Shown piece after piece: positions 23,611 to 32,884 of a stretch of DNA of 64,000 bases; position 1 is the first letter of the stretch; each line of letters opens with the position of its first letter. This DNA comes from CAILZL01 sp963748005. GTDB taxonomy: Bacteria > Pseudomonadota > Gammaproteobacteria > Steroidobacterales > Steroidobacteraceae. The stretch covers positions 1,054,001-1,118,000 of the forward strand of contig CAVVHH010000002.1 in NCBI GenBank assembly GCA_963748005.1, written 5' to 3'. The notes under the pieces were generated by a model, which searched no databases, had not been told where the DNA came from, and saw only the letters and a program-made list of their open reading frames with translations. Made by a program: the position numbers and the translations under genes.

Positions 23611-25071
23611 ATGAATACGATACCCAATGAAGAGCGCGACATACCTCAGTCGCCAGCCCCACCTCCTGCCGGCATGACTCGCCACACCATGTTCATTACG
23701 CTGGTGGTGGCCTGCGCATTTTTCATGGAAATGTTCGACAGCACGGTCATCGTAACGGCACTGCCGGCCATGGCTCGCGAGTTTGACAGCAACGTAGTCA
23801 CCCTGAGTCTGGGCCTGACCGCCTACATGCTCTCCACCACCGTGCTCCTGCCCAGCAGCGGCTGGATTGCCGATCGCCATGGCACGCGCACCGTATTCTG
23901 CTGCGCCACCGCGGTATTCATTCTCAGTTCGGTATGGTGCGGCTTGTCCAGCAGCGTCAATGAGTTTGTCATAGCGCGCACGTTGCAAGGTGCAGGCGCC
24001 GCATTGATGTCGCCAGTGGGCCGACTGGTGGTGTTGCGCGGCACGCCGCGTGAGCAACTGGTGCAGACCATGAACCTGCTGTCGGTACCGGCGCTGATCG
24101 GTCCAGTACTCGGACCGCCGATCGGCGGCCTGATCACCACTTACGCATCATGGCACTGGTGTTTTTTCATCAACGTGCCCATTGGCTGCGGCATTCTGTA
24201 CCTGATGCTCAAACACGCTCCCGATGTACGCAGCAGCGAGCGCGGGCCCTTCGATGTCACCGGCTTCGTATTGAACGGCCTGAGTCTTGCCAGCCTGATC
24301 TATGGCCTCAATCAGCTCAGTGAAAACTGGCCGGGCGACGCGCTGAGTTATGGACTGATAAGCTTCAGCGCCATGACCGGATGGTTGTCATGGCGTCATG
24401 CCCGCAGCGAAACACATCCGCTGGTGAACATCCGCGCGCTGCAGGCCCGCACGTTCCGGGTGTGCATGCTGAGTGGTGGCGGCATATTCCGTCTGTCGAT
24501 TGCCGCGCCGATATTCCTCATGCCGTTGATGTTCCAGGTCGGCATGGGCATGACCGCGTTTGTGTCCGGCATGCTGATCCTCATGCACACCAGCGGCGAC
24601 TTGCTGGCCAAGATTTTCGTCAGCCGCATCATGAACGACCTGGGGTTCCGGCGTGTACTGATCGGAACGGCAGCCGGATTTGCCATTTTCCTCGGTATCT
24701 GCGCCACATTTTCGGCGTCCACTTCCTACTGGTGGATCTGCCTGATACTGTTTATCGGTGGCGCGATACGTTCGATCCAGATGTCGGCGTCGTCGTCGCT
24801 GCAGTTCGCCGAGATTCCGCAGGAAGAGATGAGCCATGCCTCGACACTGTCGAACATCCTGATGCAGGTGCAGCGTGCGGTGGGTGTGACGCTGGGCGCC
24901 ATCCTGCTCAACATTGCGGTCTCGCTGCGCAGTGATGTGGCTGAACAGATGCTGATGCAAATCGACTTTCGCATTGCTTTTGCGGTAATGGGATTGATCA
25001 GCCTGTCAGCAGTGCTGTCGTACTGGTCGCTGCACAAGGATGTTGGTGCGCAATTGCTGAACAGGAGGTAA
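23611..25071 (+). CDS. MFS transporter, DHA2 (EmrB/QacA-like) family
   Basis: 486 residues with about 14 hydrophobic segments. Drug:H+ antiporter signatures are present: motif A variant in SGWIADRHGTRTVF, the DHA2 motif C region in SVPALIGPVLGPPIGGLITT, and MEMFDSTVIVTALPAM in TM1. It probably exports a toxic or amphipathic compound across the inner membrane. No membrane-fusion partner is adjacent. The ribosome site before ATG 23611 is weak. Confidence 0.9.
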   Translation: MNTIPNEERDIPQSPAPPPAGMTRHTMFITLVVACAFFMEMFDSTVIVTALPAMAREFDSNVVTLSLGLTAYMLSTTVLLPSSGWIADRHGTRTVFCCATAVFILSSVWCGLSSSVNEFVIARTLQGAGAALMSPVGRLVVLRGTPREQLVQTMNLLSVPALIGPVLGPPIGGLITTYASWHWCFFINVPIGCGILYLMLKHAPDVRSSERGPFDVTGFVLNGLSLASLIYGLNQLSENWPGDALSYGLISFSAMTGWLSWRHARSETHPLVNIRALQARTFRVCMLSGGGIFRLSIAAPIFLMPLMFQVGMGMTAFVSGMLILMHTSGDLLAKIFVSRIMNDLGFRRVLIGTAAGFAIFLGICATFSASTSYWWICLILFIGGAIRSIQMSASSSLQFAEIPQEEMSHASTLSNILMQVQRAVGVTLGAILLNIAVSLRSDVAEQMLMQIDFRIAFAVMGLISLSAVLSYWSLHKDVGAQLLNRR

Positions 25072-25080
25072 CACATCTTC

Positions 25081-25136
25081 TGTAGGTCGGGGTTTACACC
25101 CGACTTCAGATTGTCGGGTTTAAAACCCGACCTACA
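25081..25136. repeat. Palindrome of the GGTCGGGTTT family, copy 2
   Basis: TGTAGGTCGGGGTTTACACC and a complementary arm (TTTAAAACCCGACCTACA). It lies between convergent genes, where such structures may serve as bidirectional transcription stops. Confidence 0.8.
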
Positions 25137-25139
25137 CAA

Positions 25140-25616
25140 TCAAGGCGCCCAGGCTTCCTGCGCCACACGCTGGCGAATGATGCGCACGCAATCGATGTCA
25201 GCTTCCAGATAAGCGGACTTGATGAACTTGTCATAGATCGCTTCCTGCGCCGCATCTTCGAAATGATTGCGGCTGAGCTGGTACTCGAAACGCAGTTGCA
25301 GCAGTTCCGCGCCCGGCTCTTCGATGCTCATCGTCAGCAAACCCACACCGCAATCCTGTGTAGCTTCGGTTTCAATGACCATGCGCTGCATGGGCTCAAG
25401 CCGCACCCGGTCACGCACCTTGAACGAACCGAAATCCAGTTCGCGCGCCAGCGACAAATCGCCGCGCACAACGATGCGTGCAGCTGCAATGTTGTCGGCA
25501 AACACACCGGGTTGTTCGGCGCGCAGCAACAGGCCCTGCCACAGCTGTGCGCGGGTCAATGGTTCAATCAACGGGTTCAGCGGGTCGTTCACCTGCACCA
25601 GGTGCTCGAACCTCAT
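25140..25616 (-). CDS. DUF1857 (AtaL-like, SRPBCC fold) protein
   Basis: 158 residues. Opens with RFEHLVQVNDPLNPLIEPLT followed by RAQLWQGLLLRAEQPGVF, the DUF1857 signature. These are START/SRPBCC-fold proteins that probably bind a hydrophobic ligand; the function is unknown. Its ATG overlaps the stop of the uroporphyrinogen-III synthase-like gene (ATGA), so the two are translationally coupled. Confidence 0.85.
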   Translation of the reverse strand: MRFEHLVQVNDPLNPLIEPLTRAQLWQGLLLRAEQPGVFADNIAAARIVVRGDLSLARELDFGSFKVRDRVRLEPMQRMVIETEATQDCGVGLLTMSIEEPGAELLQLRFEYQLSRNHFEDAAQEAIYDKFIKSAYLEADIDCVRIIRQRVAQEAWAP

Positions 25617-26473
25617 GGTGCTATCGCGCCGGTATCGGACAAGGCACCTTCCATGGTGGTGACCAGCGGCTTCATGAAAAACGAATCTTCCGGCATGCAG
25701 TTGGCAGTCACACCCTTCTGTGCCAAGGCATCGCGCACCACAGGCCCGACGGCTGCAACTTGCACGCGTGCGAATGCCGCCTGCAACTGCTGTGGATCGC
25801 CCACCGTAAACAGGCGATTCACCTGCGCCATGCTGGTGAAGGCAATGATATCGACGCTGCCCTGCGCCATGTGCGTGATCAGCTCATGCACCTGCGCATC
25901 GTCGACGGCATCGGCATACACATAGGGCGCAACGATCAGCGGTTGCGCGCCGGCGCTGCGCAGATAGTCGATCAGTGGCAGATTGGGCTCGCTGCCATAC
26001 AGCTGCACACCGACACAATGACTCGTCAGATCAATACCGCGCAGCGTTTCAATCACGCCTGTAGTCGTTGGCTCGACCGCACTGAAGGTGGGTTGCAACT
26101 GCAACTCGCGCAGCACACGCGCCGGCTTGGGTCCGCGGGTGATGGTGCGCACCTGTGCGAGACGCGCAAGGAATGCTGGTTTCCATGCCGGTCGATGCTG
26201 GTCGATGCACGACAACAAACGCCGCAGCCCTTCACCGGTAAGCAGGATCAACTCACTGCACTGCCCGGTATTGAAGGCCTCGATCCATTGCAGCACCGGT
26301 TGCGGATCGGGCGCATCCTTGATGGCCACCAACGGACAGCGCAACACTGTCGCACCGCGCCGCTCCAGCAGTCCGCAGAACACGTCCAGCTGGCGTGCCT
26401 CCGGTACTGCTACTACTTTGCCGCTGAGGGCGGAATCGAATACAGGTTTGTCGGGTATAGATTGCTCAAGCAT
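25613..26473 (-). CDS. Uroporphyrinogen-III synthase-like protein
   Basis: 286 residues from ATG 26473. HemD-type bilobal protein: VVAVPEARQLDVFCGLLERR, PLVAIKDAPDPQPVLQWIEA, ILLTGEGLRRLL, VGVQLYGSEPNLPLIDYLRS, PYVYADAVDDAQV, IAFTSMAQVNRLF and VAAVGPVVRDALAQKGV. HemD cyclises hydroxymethylbilane to uroporphyrinogen III. The gene is not beside hemC, and it is coupled to a DUF1857 gene, so it may be a secondary HemD or a related domain protein rather than the main tetrapyrrole enzyme. Confidence 0.8.
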   Translation of the reverse strand: MLEQSIPDKPVFDSALSGKVVAVPEARQLDVFCGLLERRGATVLRCPLVAIKDAPDPQPVLQWIEAFNTGQCSELILLTGEGLRRLLSCIDQHRPAWKPAFLARLAQVRTITRGPKPARVLRELQLQPTFSAVEPTTTGVIETLRGIDLTSHCVGVQLYGSEPNLPLIDYLRSAGAQPLIVAPYVYADAVDDAQVHELITHMAQGSVDIIAFTSMAQVNRLFTVGDPQQLQAAFARVQVAAVGPVVRDALAQKGVTANCMPEDSFFMKPLVTTMEGALSDTGAIAP

Positions 26474-26652
26474 GGGTGCAAAGCTAAGTCTTGCGGTGCC
26501 GCGGATCAAGCTGAATTAAGCATGCAAAGAGCGGCCCACTGAATCTGATGGCCCGTAGTAGCCCATGCCCGAATTCGACCACCGCTCTTAGCGGGAGAGG
26601 TCGCGCTTGGCGTCCCGCGGGATTTCCTTCGGTCATGGGCAAGGGGTTCCGA

Positions 26653-26693
26653 ACACCCTCACCCTGCCCTCTCCCTGAGCGAGAGGGAATTGA
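26653..26693. repeat. CTCTCCC/GGGAGAGG repeat, copy 2 (half)
   Basis: CACCCTCACCCTGCCCTCTC followed by CCTGAGCGAGAGGG and AATTGAT, matching the right half of copy 6 at 54721-54820. The rest of 26474-26707 is non-coding. Confidence 0.75.
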
Positions 26694-26707
26694 TCAACGC
26701 ATCTTCA

Positions 26708-27628
26708 CTACACCTGATCCATGAACGCCGCCATGCGCTTGCGTGTCGCTGCATCGGGCATTGTGCCGAGCGCAGCTTTGGCATTCTCCGCCATGTGCAC
26801 CGGGCTGCTGGTTTCGGTGAGCACGGAAGTAATGGCCGGATGCGGCAGGATGTACTTGAGTGAAAAATCAGCCCAGGTATGAATGCCGATTTCGGTGGCC
26901 CAGCCGGGCAATGGCTTGTTCGCCAGACGCTTGAAGTAATCGCCATTCATGAAGGGACGATTGACGATCACGCCGATGCCGCGGTCCTGCGCCAGCGGCA
27001 GCAACTTTTCCTCGACACGTCGTTCGGTGATCGAGTAGTTGTACTGCACGATGTCGGGTGTTTCGCGCTGCAGAAACTGCTCGAGCTTTTCATACAGATC
27101 GTATTCAGACACCGTCACACCGATGTAGCGTGCACGGCCGGCAGCCTTCCAGTCCTTGAGCGTTTTCCAGTGCGTTTCAAGATCGGTCAGGCTGGCAATC
27201 TGCACCAGGTCCATGGTTTTTCTGCCCTGCGACTGCAGACTCTGTTCGAGTTTCTGCACACCTGTCTGACCGGGTTCGTAGATTTTGGATATCAGGAACA
27301 ACTTGTCGCGCAAACCGGGTTTGTTGATGACGCCGGCAAAGGCCGAGTCGATTTCCGGGGTTCCCGGACGGGTATCCACCACGCGTCCGCCATGCTCGAC
27401 CAATGCACGCAACACGGCTTCCAGCGGCCCTGCGCCTTTGGACGGAATTTCACCGACCACCTTGCCTGACCCCAGACCGATGATGGGCAGGGTTTCACCG
27501 GTTTTCGGAATGCGCCGCAACGGCATGGATTGTTGTGCCCATGCGCCCTGTATCGCAAAAGTGCCGGCGCCCAGCGCGGCAAGCAACGCCATGAACTCGC
27601 GACGACTGTGATTTGAATCGATCGACAT
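26708..27628 (-). CDS. Tat-exported aldo/keto reductase-like protein A
   Basis: 306 residues. A twin-arginine signal (NHSRREFMALLAALGAGTFA, ending WAQQ) directs the folded protein to the periplasm. The mature part is an aldo/keto-reductase barrel (LPIIGLGSGKVVGE, LFLISKI, ARYIGVTVSEYDLYEKLEQF, IVQYNYSITERRVEEKLLPL, GIGVIVNRPF). The canonical tetrad is eroded: Asp in VVDTRP and Lys in LISKI are kept, but the Tyr and the His (DLVQIASLTD in place of QLH) are not. It is a tandem paralogue of the gene at 27667. The ATG at 27628 follows GGGGGAGCC. Catalysis is doubtful; a binding role is possible. Confidence 0.87.
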   Translation of the reverse strand: MSIDSNHSRREFMALLAALGAGTFAIQGAWAQQSMPLRRIPKTGETLPIIGLGSGKVVGEIPSKGAGPLEAVLRALVEHGGRVVDTRPGTPEIDSAFAGVINKPGLRDKLFLISKIYEPGQTGVQKLEQSLQSQGRKTMDLVQIASLTDLETHWKTLKDWKAAGRARYIGVTVSEYDLYEKLEQFLQRETPDIVQYNYSITERRVEEKLLPLAQDRGIGVIVNRPFMNGDYFKRLANKPLPGWATEIGIHTWADFSLKYILPHPAITSVLTETSSPVHMAENAKAALGTMPDAATRKRMAAFMDQV

Positions 27629-27666
27629 GATTGGCTCCCCCGTCACTGTTATATCGCTATGGTTTG

Positions 27667-28587
27667 CTACACCTGATCAATATATGCAGCCATGCGCTTG
27701 CGCGTCGCTTCATCCGGCATGGCCCCGTATGCCGCCTTGGCATTTTCTGCAATGTGTGCAGGATTACTGGTCTCGGTCAGCACAGTGGTGATGGCCGGAT
27801 GCGGCAGGATGTATTTCAGCGAAAACTCCGCCCAACTATGAATGCCGATCTCTGCGACCCAGCCCGGCAGCGGCACCTTGGCGAGTTTCTTGAAGTAATC
27901 ACCGTTCATGAACGGCCGGTTGATGATCACGGCAATACCGCGGTCCTGCGCCAGCGGCAGCATGCGTTGCTCGGCGCGACGCTCGGTGACGGAATAGTTG
28001 TACTGCACGAAGTCCGGTTTCTCGCGACGCAGAAACTCCTCGAGTTGTGTATATAGATTCTCGCTCGAGACAGTTACGCCGATGTAGCGCGCCTTGCCCG
28101 ACGCTTTCCACTGCTTGAGGGTGGGCCAGTGTGTATTCAAATCGGTCAGGCTGTAGATCTGCGCGAGATCGATTGTTTTCCTGCCGTAGGATTTCAGACT
28201 CTGCTCGAGTTGTTCAACACCGGCCTTGCCGTTCTCGGAGACCTTGGTGGTCACGAACAGCTTGTCGCGCAGCTCGGGTTGGTTGATCACGCGACCAAAC
28301 CCGGAATCATTCGCCGGATTGCGCGGCCAGGTATCGACGACGCGACCACCCAGCTCGACCAGCTTGCGCAAGATGGCGTCGACAGGACCGGTACCGTTGG
28401 CTGAAATCTCTGAAGTGACTTTGCTGGAACCCAGGCCGATGATCGGCAAGCTCTCGCTGGTGCCCGGGATGCGTCGCAAGGGCATGGCCTGCTGCCCCCA
28501 CGCACTCAGTGTCGCGAGATTGCCGACACCGAGCGCGGCAAGATACGCGAGAACATCTCGACGGCTGTGATTCGAATCTGACGACAT
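27667..28587 (-). CDS. Tat-exported aldo/keto reductase-like protein B
   Basis: 306 residues, same length and layout as protein A and alignable end to end: Tat signal NHSRRDVLAYLAALGVGNLA, then LPIIGLGSSKVTSE, VVDTWPRNPANDSG, LFVTTKVSENG, DLAQIYSLTDLNTHWPTLKQ, ARYIGVTVSSENLYTQ and FVQYNYSVTERRAEQRMLPL. As in A, the catalytic Tyr and His positions are not conserved although Asp and Lys are. The start follows AGGGAGCTCG. The 38-bp spacer to protein A suggests an operon with B first, arising by tandem duplication. Confidence 0.87.
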   Translation of the reverse strand: MSSDSNHSRRDVLAYLAALGVGNLATLSAWGQQAMPLRRIPGTSESLPIIGLGSSKVTSEISANGTGPVDAILRKLVELGGRVVDTWPRNPANDSGFGRVINQPELRDKLFVTTKVSENGKAGVEQLEQSLKSYGRKTIDLAQIYSLTDLNTHWPTLKQWKASGKARYIGVTVSSENLYTQLEEFLRREKPDFVQYNYSVTERRAEQRMLPLAQDRGIAVIINRPFMNGDYFKKLAKVPLPGWVAEIGIHSWAEFSLKYILPHPAITTVLTETSNPAHIAENAKAAYGAMPDEATRKRMAAYIDQV

Positions 28588-28730
28588 GGCGAGCTCCCTT
28601 GAAAACATTGCTGTCGCGTCTGTCACGACAGAACTTAACAATTGGCGAATACAGAATCCCAAGCGTAGACCAAAAGCAATCAGTCAGGTTCCGATGTAAA
28701 TAGCAGCAATGATGTTCCTTGCCACATTCA

Positions 28731-28835
28731 GTCCCCTCTCCCTAAGGGAGAGGGCTTGGGTGAGGGTGCTCCGCAGATCATATTATTTCTCCCCCTCACC
28801 CTCCCTTCGGTCGACCTCTCCCACAAGGGGAGAGG
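28731..28835. repeat. CTCTCCC/GGGAGAGG repeat, copy 3
   Basis: CCCCTCTCCCTAAGGGAGAG, then a GGTGAGGGTG spacer, then a second hairpin CTCTCCCACAAGGGGAGAGG. It lies between divergent AKR and DUF4197 genes. Confidence 0.8.
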
Positions 28836-28908
28836 TAAGCAAACCTCCAATCCCGCATACGTCGTTCTCGTGCTTAAATGTGCCCCCTACATTCTCGGGG
28901 GGCCGACC

Positions 28909-29592
28909 ATGCATCGCCCATTTCTGCTGTGCCTGATGCTGCTGGCCAGCACCGCATTCGCCATCGATCTGTCCAGCATCACCAATACCGATGCCACTAC
29001 GGCATTGCGTGCCGCGCTCACCCAGGGCGCCGACAAAGCCGTGACCACGCTGGCCAAACAGGATGGCTTCTTCGGCAATCCGGAGGTGAAAATTCCCCTG
29101 CCACAGAATTTGCAGAAGGCGGAAAAAACCCTGCGCCGCTATGGCATGGGCTTCCTGGCCGATGACGCCATCCTCACCATGAACCGCGCTGCAGAAGCGG
29201 CGATGCCGGAAGCGAAGGCCCTGCTGGTGGATGCCGTGAAGAACATGACGCTGGCTGATGCCAAGGGCATTCTCACCGGCGGCCCGGACTCCGCCACGCA
29301 GTACTTTCGCAGCAAGACCGAAACCCAACTGGCCACCAAATTCAAACCCGTCATCGCTCAGGCAACTGCCAAAACCGGTGCGGTGAAAAGCTACAATCAG
29401 TTTGCCGGCAAAGCCGCACAATTTGGTCTACTGGATGCCAAGTCCGCCAACGTTGATGACTATGTGACTGCCCAGGCGCTGGATGGCCTGTACAAAATGA
29501 TCGCCAAGGAAGAACTGGCGATTCGTGCAGATCCGGTTGCACAAACCAGCAAGATCCTGCAGAAGGTGTTTGGCGCCATAACGACCAAGTAG
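28909..29592 (+). CDS. DUF4197 exported protein
   Basis: 227 residues. Signal peptide MHRPFLLCLMLLASTAFA. The DUF4197 pattern runs through the mature part: ATTALRAALTQGADKAVTTL, AKQDGFFGNPEVKIPLPQ, MNRAAEAAMPEAKALLVDAV, LADAKGILTGGPDSATQYFR. Probably periplasmic and all-helical; no known function. The start follows a G-rich stretch (CGGGGGGCCG). The SIMPL gene begins 14 bp downstream, so the two likely form an operon. Confidence 0.9.
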   Translation: MHRPFLLCLMLLASTAFAIDLSSITNTDATTALRAALTQGADKAVTTLAKQDGFFGNPEVKIPLPQNLQKAEKTLRRYGMGFLADDAILTMNRAAEAAMPEAKALLVDAVKNMTLADAKGILTGGPDSATQYFRSKTETQLATKFKPVIAQATAKTGAVKSYNQFAGKAAQFGLLDAKSANVDDYVTAQALDGLYKMIAKEELAIRADPVAQTSKILQKVFGAITTK

Positions 29593-29605
29593 CGAGGAAC
29601 AAACA

Positions 29606-30319
29606 ATGGACAGCAACTTCAAAGCAGCCACCGTACTCGGTGCATTGCTGTGCGTTGGACTGGTTGGCCTGGGTTATGTGGCTGGGCACAGTGCCATCCG
29701 CTTCAAGGAATTCGAGCGCGTGGTATCGGTAAAGGGACTGGCGGAACGCGAAGTGCCGGCCGATGTGGTGGTATGGCCCATTCGTTTCTCCGGCGCCAGC
29801 AATGATCTGGCCTCGCTGTACGAAAACATGGACGGCAGCGCCAAACGCATCAACGCTTTTCTAGTCGGCAAGGGCTTTGCGCAGGACGAGGTGATCGTGG
29901 TCGCGCCCATCATCACCGACAAGCTGGCGCAGCAGTACGGTGGCAGTGGTCAATCACCGCTGCGTTATTCGGCAGCGCAAACCATCACCGTGCGCTCCAG
30001 CAAGGTGGATCTGGTGCGCGCCAGCATGAACAGCCTGGCCGAGCTTGGCAAAACCGGCATTGCCTTTGGCGGATCTGAATACCAGCCGGCGCAATTCCTG
30101 TTCACCAAGTTGAACGACCTGAAACCGGCCATGGTGGAAGAAGCCACGCGCGCGGCGCGCGAAGTCGCCAGCAAGTTCGCCAGTGATTCGGCCAGTTCGC
30201 TGGGCAAGATCAAGAGCGCCAGCCAGGGTCAGTTCACCGTGGAAAATCTCGACAGCAGCACGCCGCACATCAAGAAGGTGCGCGTGGTGTCAACGGTGGA
30301 GTATTACTTGTCGGATTGA
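29606..30319 (+). CDS. SIMPL-domain protein, membrane-anchored
   Basis: 237 residues. An N-terminal hydrophobic helix (LGALLCVGLVGLGYVAGHSA) acts as signal or anchor. It is followed by a SIMPL/DUF541 domain (VVSVKGLAEREVPADVVVWP, LVGKGFAQDEVIVVAP, KIKSASQGQFTVENLD, VSTVEYYLSD). Members include BP26/Omp28-type periplasmic proteins that form ring or channel-like oligomers. The start has a clear GCGAGGAA. Second gene of the DUF4197-SIMPL pair. Confidence 0.9.
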   Translation: MDSNFKAATVLGALLCVGLVGLGYVAGHSAIRFKEFERVVSVKGLAEREVPADVVVWPIRFSGASNDLASLYENMDGSAKRINAFLVGKGFAQDEVIVVAPIITDKLAQQYGGSGQSPLRYSAAQTITVRSSKVDLVRASMNSLAELGKTGIAFGGSEYQPAQFLFTKLNDLKPAMVEEATRAAREVASKFASDSASSLGKIKSASQGQFTVENLDSSTPHIKKVRVVSTVEYYLSD

Positions 30320-30457
30320 TTAGCTATACAAACTCTTTGAGCCCATAGAATCAGGTAAATCTGACATGTCAGAATTGGGCGTAAATTCCCCAAAAAAACA
30401 TTATAAAGTCCACAAGTAGTCTATTTTTTATTGGACGACAACTCACACGGCGGCTAT

Positions 30458-31174
30458 ATGCGCATCTTTCTGACATGCATGAAATGCTTCGCCGAGGCTG
30501 GTAAGCCCTCTGAAGAATATTCCTCTGCTCACTTAGAAGATAGCGGCCTTTATCACATGAAATGCTCGGCCGGCCATGAAACAATCACTTGCTTGCAGCA
30601 GATGAAATTCGAAGTGCTGTTCGATTTGGGGTTGTACGCTATCGTTGATGGATACCATCGCGAAGCGGTGACGTCGTTCACTTCTGCTCTTGAACGTTTT
30701 TTTGAATTCTACGTGTACGTTCGTTGTCTGCAGATGGAAATTTCGGACGAGATATATACTGCAGCTTGGAAACAGATAGCCAATCAATCTGAGCGCCAGC
30801 TTGGTGCCTTCATATTTATCCACACCTTGTCAACTAAACGATCCCCCGCTTTGCTTTCGAGCAAAGAAGTCGAATTTCGCAACTCAGTAATACACAAGGG
30901 AAAGATTCCATCTCACACAGAAGCTATGGAGTATGGGGAGAAAGTGTTTGCGATTCTTCAGTCGACCCTTGACGATCTGAGAAAAGATGCTGCAAGTGAG
31001 ATCGAACGCGCGGTGATGCACCACATCTCTGAGCAAAAGCAATCGATCACCAACCAAAACGTAGCATTTATGAGCATTGGAACACTGGTAAGCCTCAATC
31101 GCGCAGACAGACAACCAACTCTTAAAGAGTGGGTCGAAATGTTGAAGGCGCAACGCGGATTGATGCGATCGTAG
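30458..31174 (+). CDS. Hypothetical protein in an AT-rich insert
   Basis: 238 residues from ATG 30458; a TTG at 30431 is an alternative. The N-terminus holds a CxxC-N-CxxxH arrangement (FLTCMKCFAEAG, YHMKCSAGHE) like a small zinc ribbon. The rest is helical (EAVTSFTSALERFFEFYVYV, EVEFRNSVIHKGKIPSHTEA, ending TLKEWVEMLKAQRGLM). The RNSVIHKGK-type segment recalls HEPN-like or abortive-infection proteins, but I cannot assign it. Codon use and base composition (visibly AT-richer than both neighbours) point to recent transfer. No partner gene. Confidence 0.65.
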   Translation: MRIFLTCMKCFAEAGKPSEEYSSAHLEDSGLYHMKCSAGHETITCLQQMKFEVLFDLGLYAIVDGYHREAVTSFTSALERFFEFYVYVRCLQMEISDEIYTAAWKQIANQSERQLGAFIFIHTLSTKRSPALLSSKEVEFRNSVIHKGKIPSHTEAMEYGEKVFAILQSTLDDLRKDAASEIERAVMHHISEQKQSITNQNVAFMSIGTLVSLNRADRQPTLKEWVEMLKAQRGLMRS

Positions 31175-31426
31175 AAGTCCGGCACATAAAAGCTCCGTTG
31201 CAGCCCGTAGGCTGGGTCATAACCCAGCATCTGAGCTCCGGATTCTTGGTTTACACTACGCTTCACCACCAGCCCACCGACACATCTTTCTAATACCCTG
31301 ATGCTATCCGCCAGGTTGGTCCACTTTCCACAGGTGCCTGTCAATAGAACCGCCGATCCATCTTGATTGATCGAGCATCTCACCCTAACCTTCCTGAACT
31401 ATATGCACATGACCGGGGGCTATCGC

Positions 31427-32884
31427 ATGAGTCGCTACAATCGCCGCCACTTCCTTAAAGTGAGCACCGCCGCGGCGGTTGCCGCTTCCGCTGTCCCGGG
31501 GTTGGCACATGCGGCGGACGAAAAGGCTTCGGCCACGGCCGCAGCGAACGATGTCACCCGCACCCTCGCCCGCTACATCGTCAACGCACGCTACGAAAAC
31601 CTGCCCGCCAATGTTCGCAAGGAAGGCACACGCACCCTGCTCAACTATGTGGGCGTTGCGGTGGGCGGCTCGGGACACGAAACGGTGGCGAATGCGATTG
31701 CAGCACTGGCGCCGTTTTCCGGGCCGAAGCAGGCGGCGCTGCTGGGTCGCCGTGAGCGCTTCGACATCATGAATGCGGCTTTCATCAATGGCGTCAGCAG
31801 TCATATCTTCGACTATGACGACACGCATCTGAAAACCATCATCCATCCCGGCGGCCCGGTGGTGTCGGCAATCCTCGCGCTGTCGGAATACAAGCCGGTG
31901 TCGGGCGAGGATTTTCTGAATGCGCTGGTGCTGGGCGTGGAGACTGCGTGCCGCATCGGCAATGCCGTGTATCCGAACCATTACGACGTAGGCTGGCATA
32001 TCACCGGCACCGCCGGCGTGTTCGGCGCGGCGGCTGCAGTCGGCAAGCTGCTGGGACAGAACGAACAGCAGATGATCTGGAGTCTTGGTCTGGCGGCCTC
32101 GCAGCCGGTGGGCCTGCGTGAATCGTTCGGCTCGATGAACAAGAGCTTCAATCCCGGACGCGCGGCGTCCAACGGCCTGTTCGCCGCGCTGCTGGCTTCG
32201 CAGAACTACACCAGTTCGGATGCCATGATCGAAGCCAAGCGCGGCTGGGCCAATACCATCAGCACCAAGCAGGACTATCGCGAGATCACCGAAGGATTGG
32301 GGCAACGCTATGAAGCCGCACTGAATACCTACAAGCCGTTCGCCTGCGGCATTGTCATTCATCCAGCCATCGACGCCGCCATCCAGCTTCGCAACCAGAA
32401 CAAACTGACCGCCGACCAGATCGAAGCAGTGAACCTGCGCGTGAATCCGCTGGTCATCGAGCTGACCGGCAAGCAGACACCGCAGATCGGGCTGGAGGGC
32501 AAGTTCAGCATCTATCATTCGGTAGCGATCGCACTAATCGAGGGCGCTGCGGGTGAAAAACAGTACAGCGACCGTGCCGTACGCGATGCAAAAACCATTG
32601 CCCTGCGTGACCGGGTCAAGACCACCATCGACCCCGCGGTCAAGACCGAGCAGGTGGACATGACCATCACACTCAAGGATGGCCGCAAGCTGCACAAGTT
32701 CATCGAGCATGCCATCGGCAGCATCGAAGTGCCGATGACTGATCAGCAGCTGGAGACGAAATTCGCCGATCTGGCCGAAGGCATACTGCCCGCTGCGCAG
32801 ATACGACGCTTGATGGATGCCTGCTGGCAGATCGAAAAATTGCCGAGTGCCGATGCGATTGCCAAAGCGGCCGTGCCGGCGTGA
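31427..32884 (+). CDS. Tat-exported MmgE/PrpD family protein
   Basis: 485 residues. A Tat signal (YNRRHFLKVSTAAAVAASAV, ending GLAHAAD) precedes an MmgE/PrpD fold: RTLLNYVGVAVGGSGHETV, AAFINGVSSHIFDYDDTH, WHITGTAGVFGAAAAVGKLL, LGLAASQPVGLRESFG, MNKSFNPGRAASNGLFAA, YKPFACGIVIHPAIDAA. Cytoplasmic members are 2-methylcitrate dehydratase or cis-aconitate decarboxylase; export with a Tat signal suggests another hydratase or isomerase substrate. The start at 31427 follows GGGGGC. It stands alone. Confidence 0.9.
   Translation: MSRYNRRHFLKVSTAAAVAASAVPGLAHAADEKASATAAANDVTRTLARYIVNARYENLPANVRKEGTRTLLNYVGVAVGGSGHETVANAIAALAPFSGPKQAALLGRRERFDIMNAAFINGVSSHIFDYDDTHLKTIIHPGGPVVSAILALSEYKPVSGEDFLNALVLGVETACRIGNAVYPNHYDVGWHITGTAGVFGAAAAVGKLLGQNEQQMIWSLGLAASQPVGLRESFGSMNKSFNPGRAASNGLFAALLASQNYTSSDAMIEAKRGWANTISTKQDYREITEGLGQRYEAALNTYKPFACGIVIHPAIDAAIQLRNQNKLTADQIEAVNLRVNPLVIELTGKQTPQIGLEGKFSIYHSVAIALIEGAAGEKQYSDRAVRDAKTIALRDRVKTTIDPAVKTEQVDMTITLKDGRKLHKFIEHAIGSIEVPMTDQQLETKFADLAEGILPAAQIRRLMDACWQIEKLPSADAIAKAAVPA

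Noticed and set aside
31385..32518. 377-codon minus-strand frame
   Set aside because: Antisense to the MmgE/PrpD gene.
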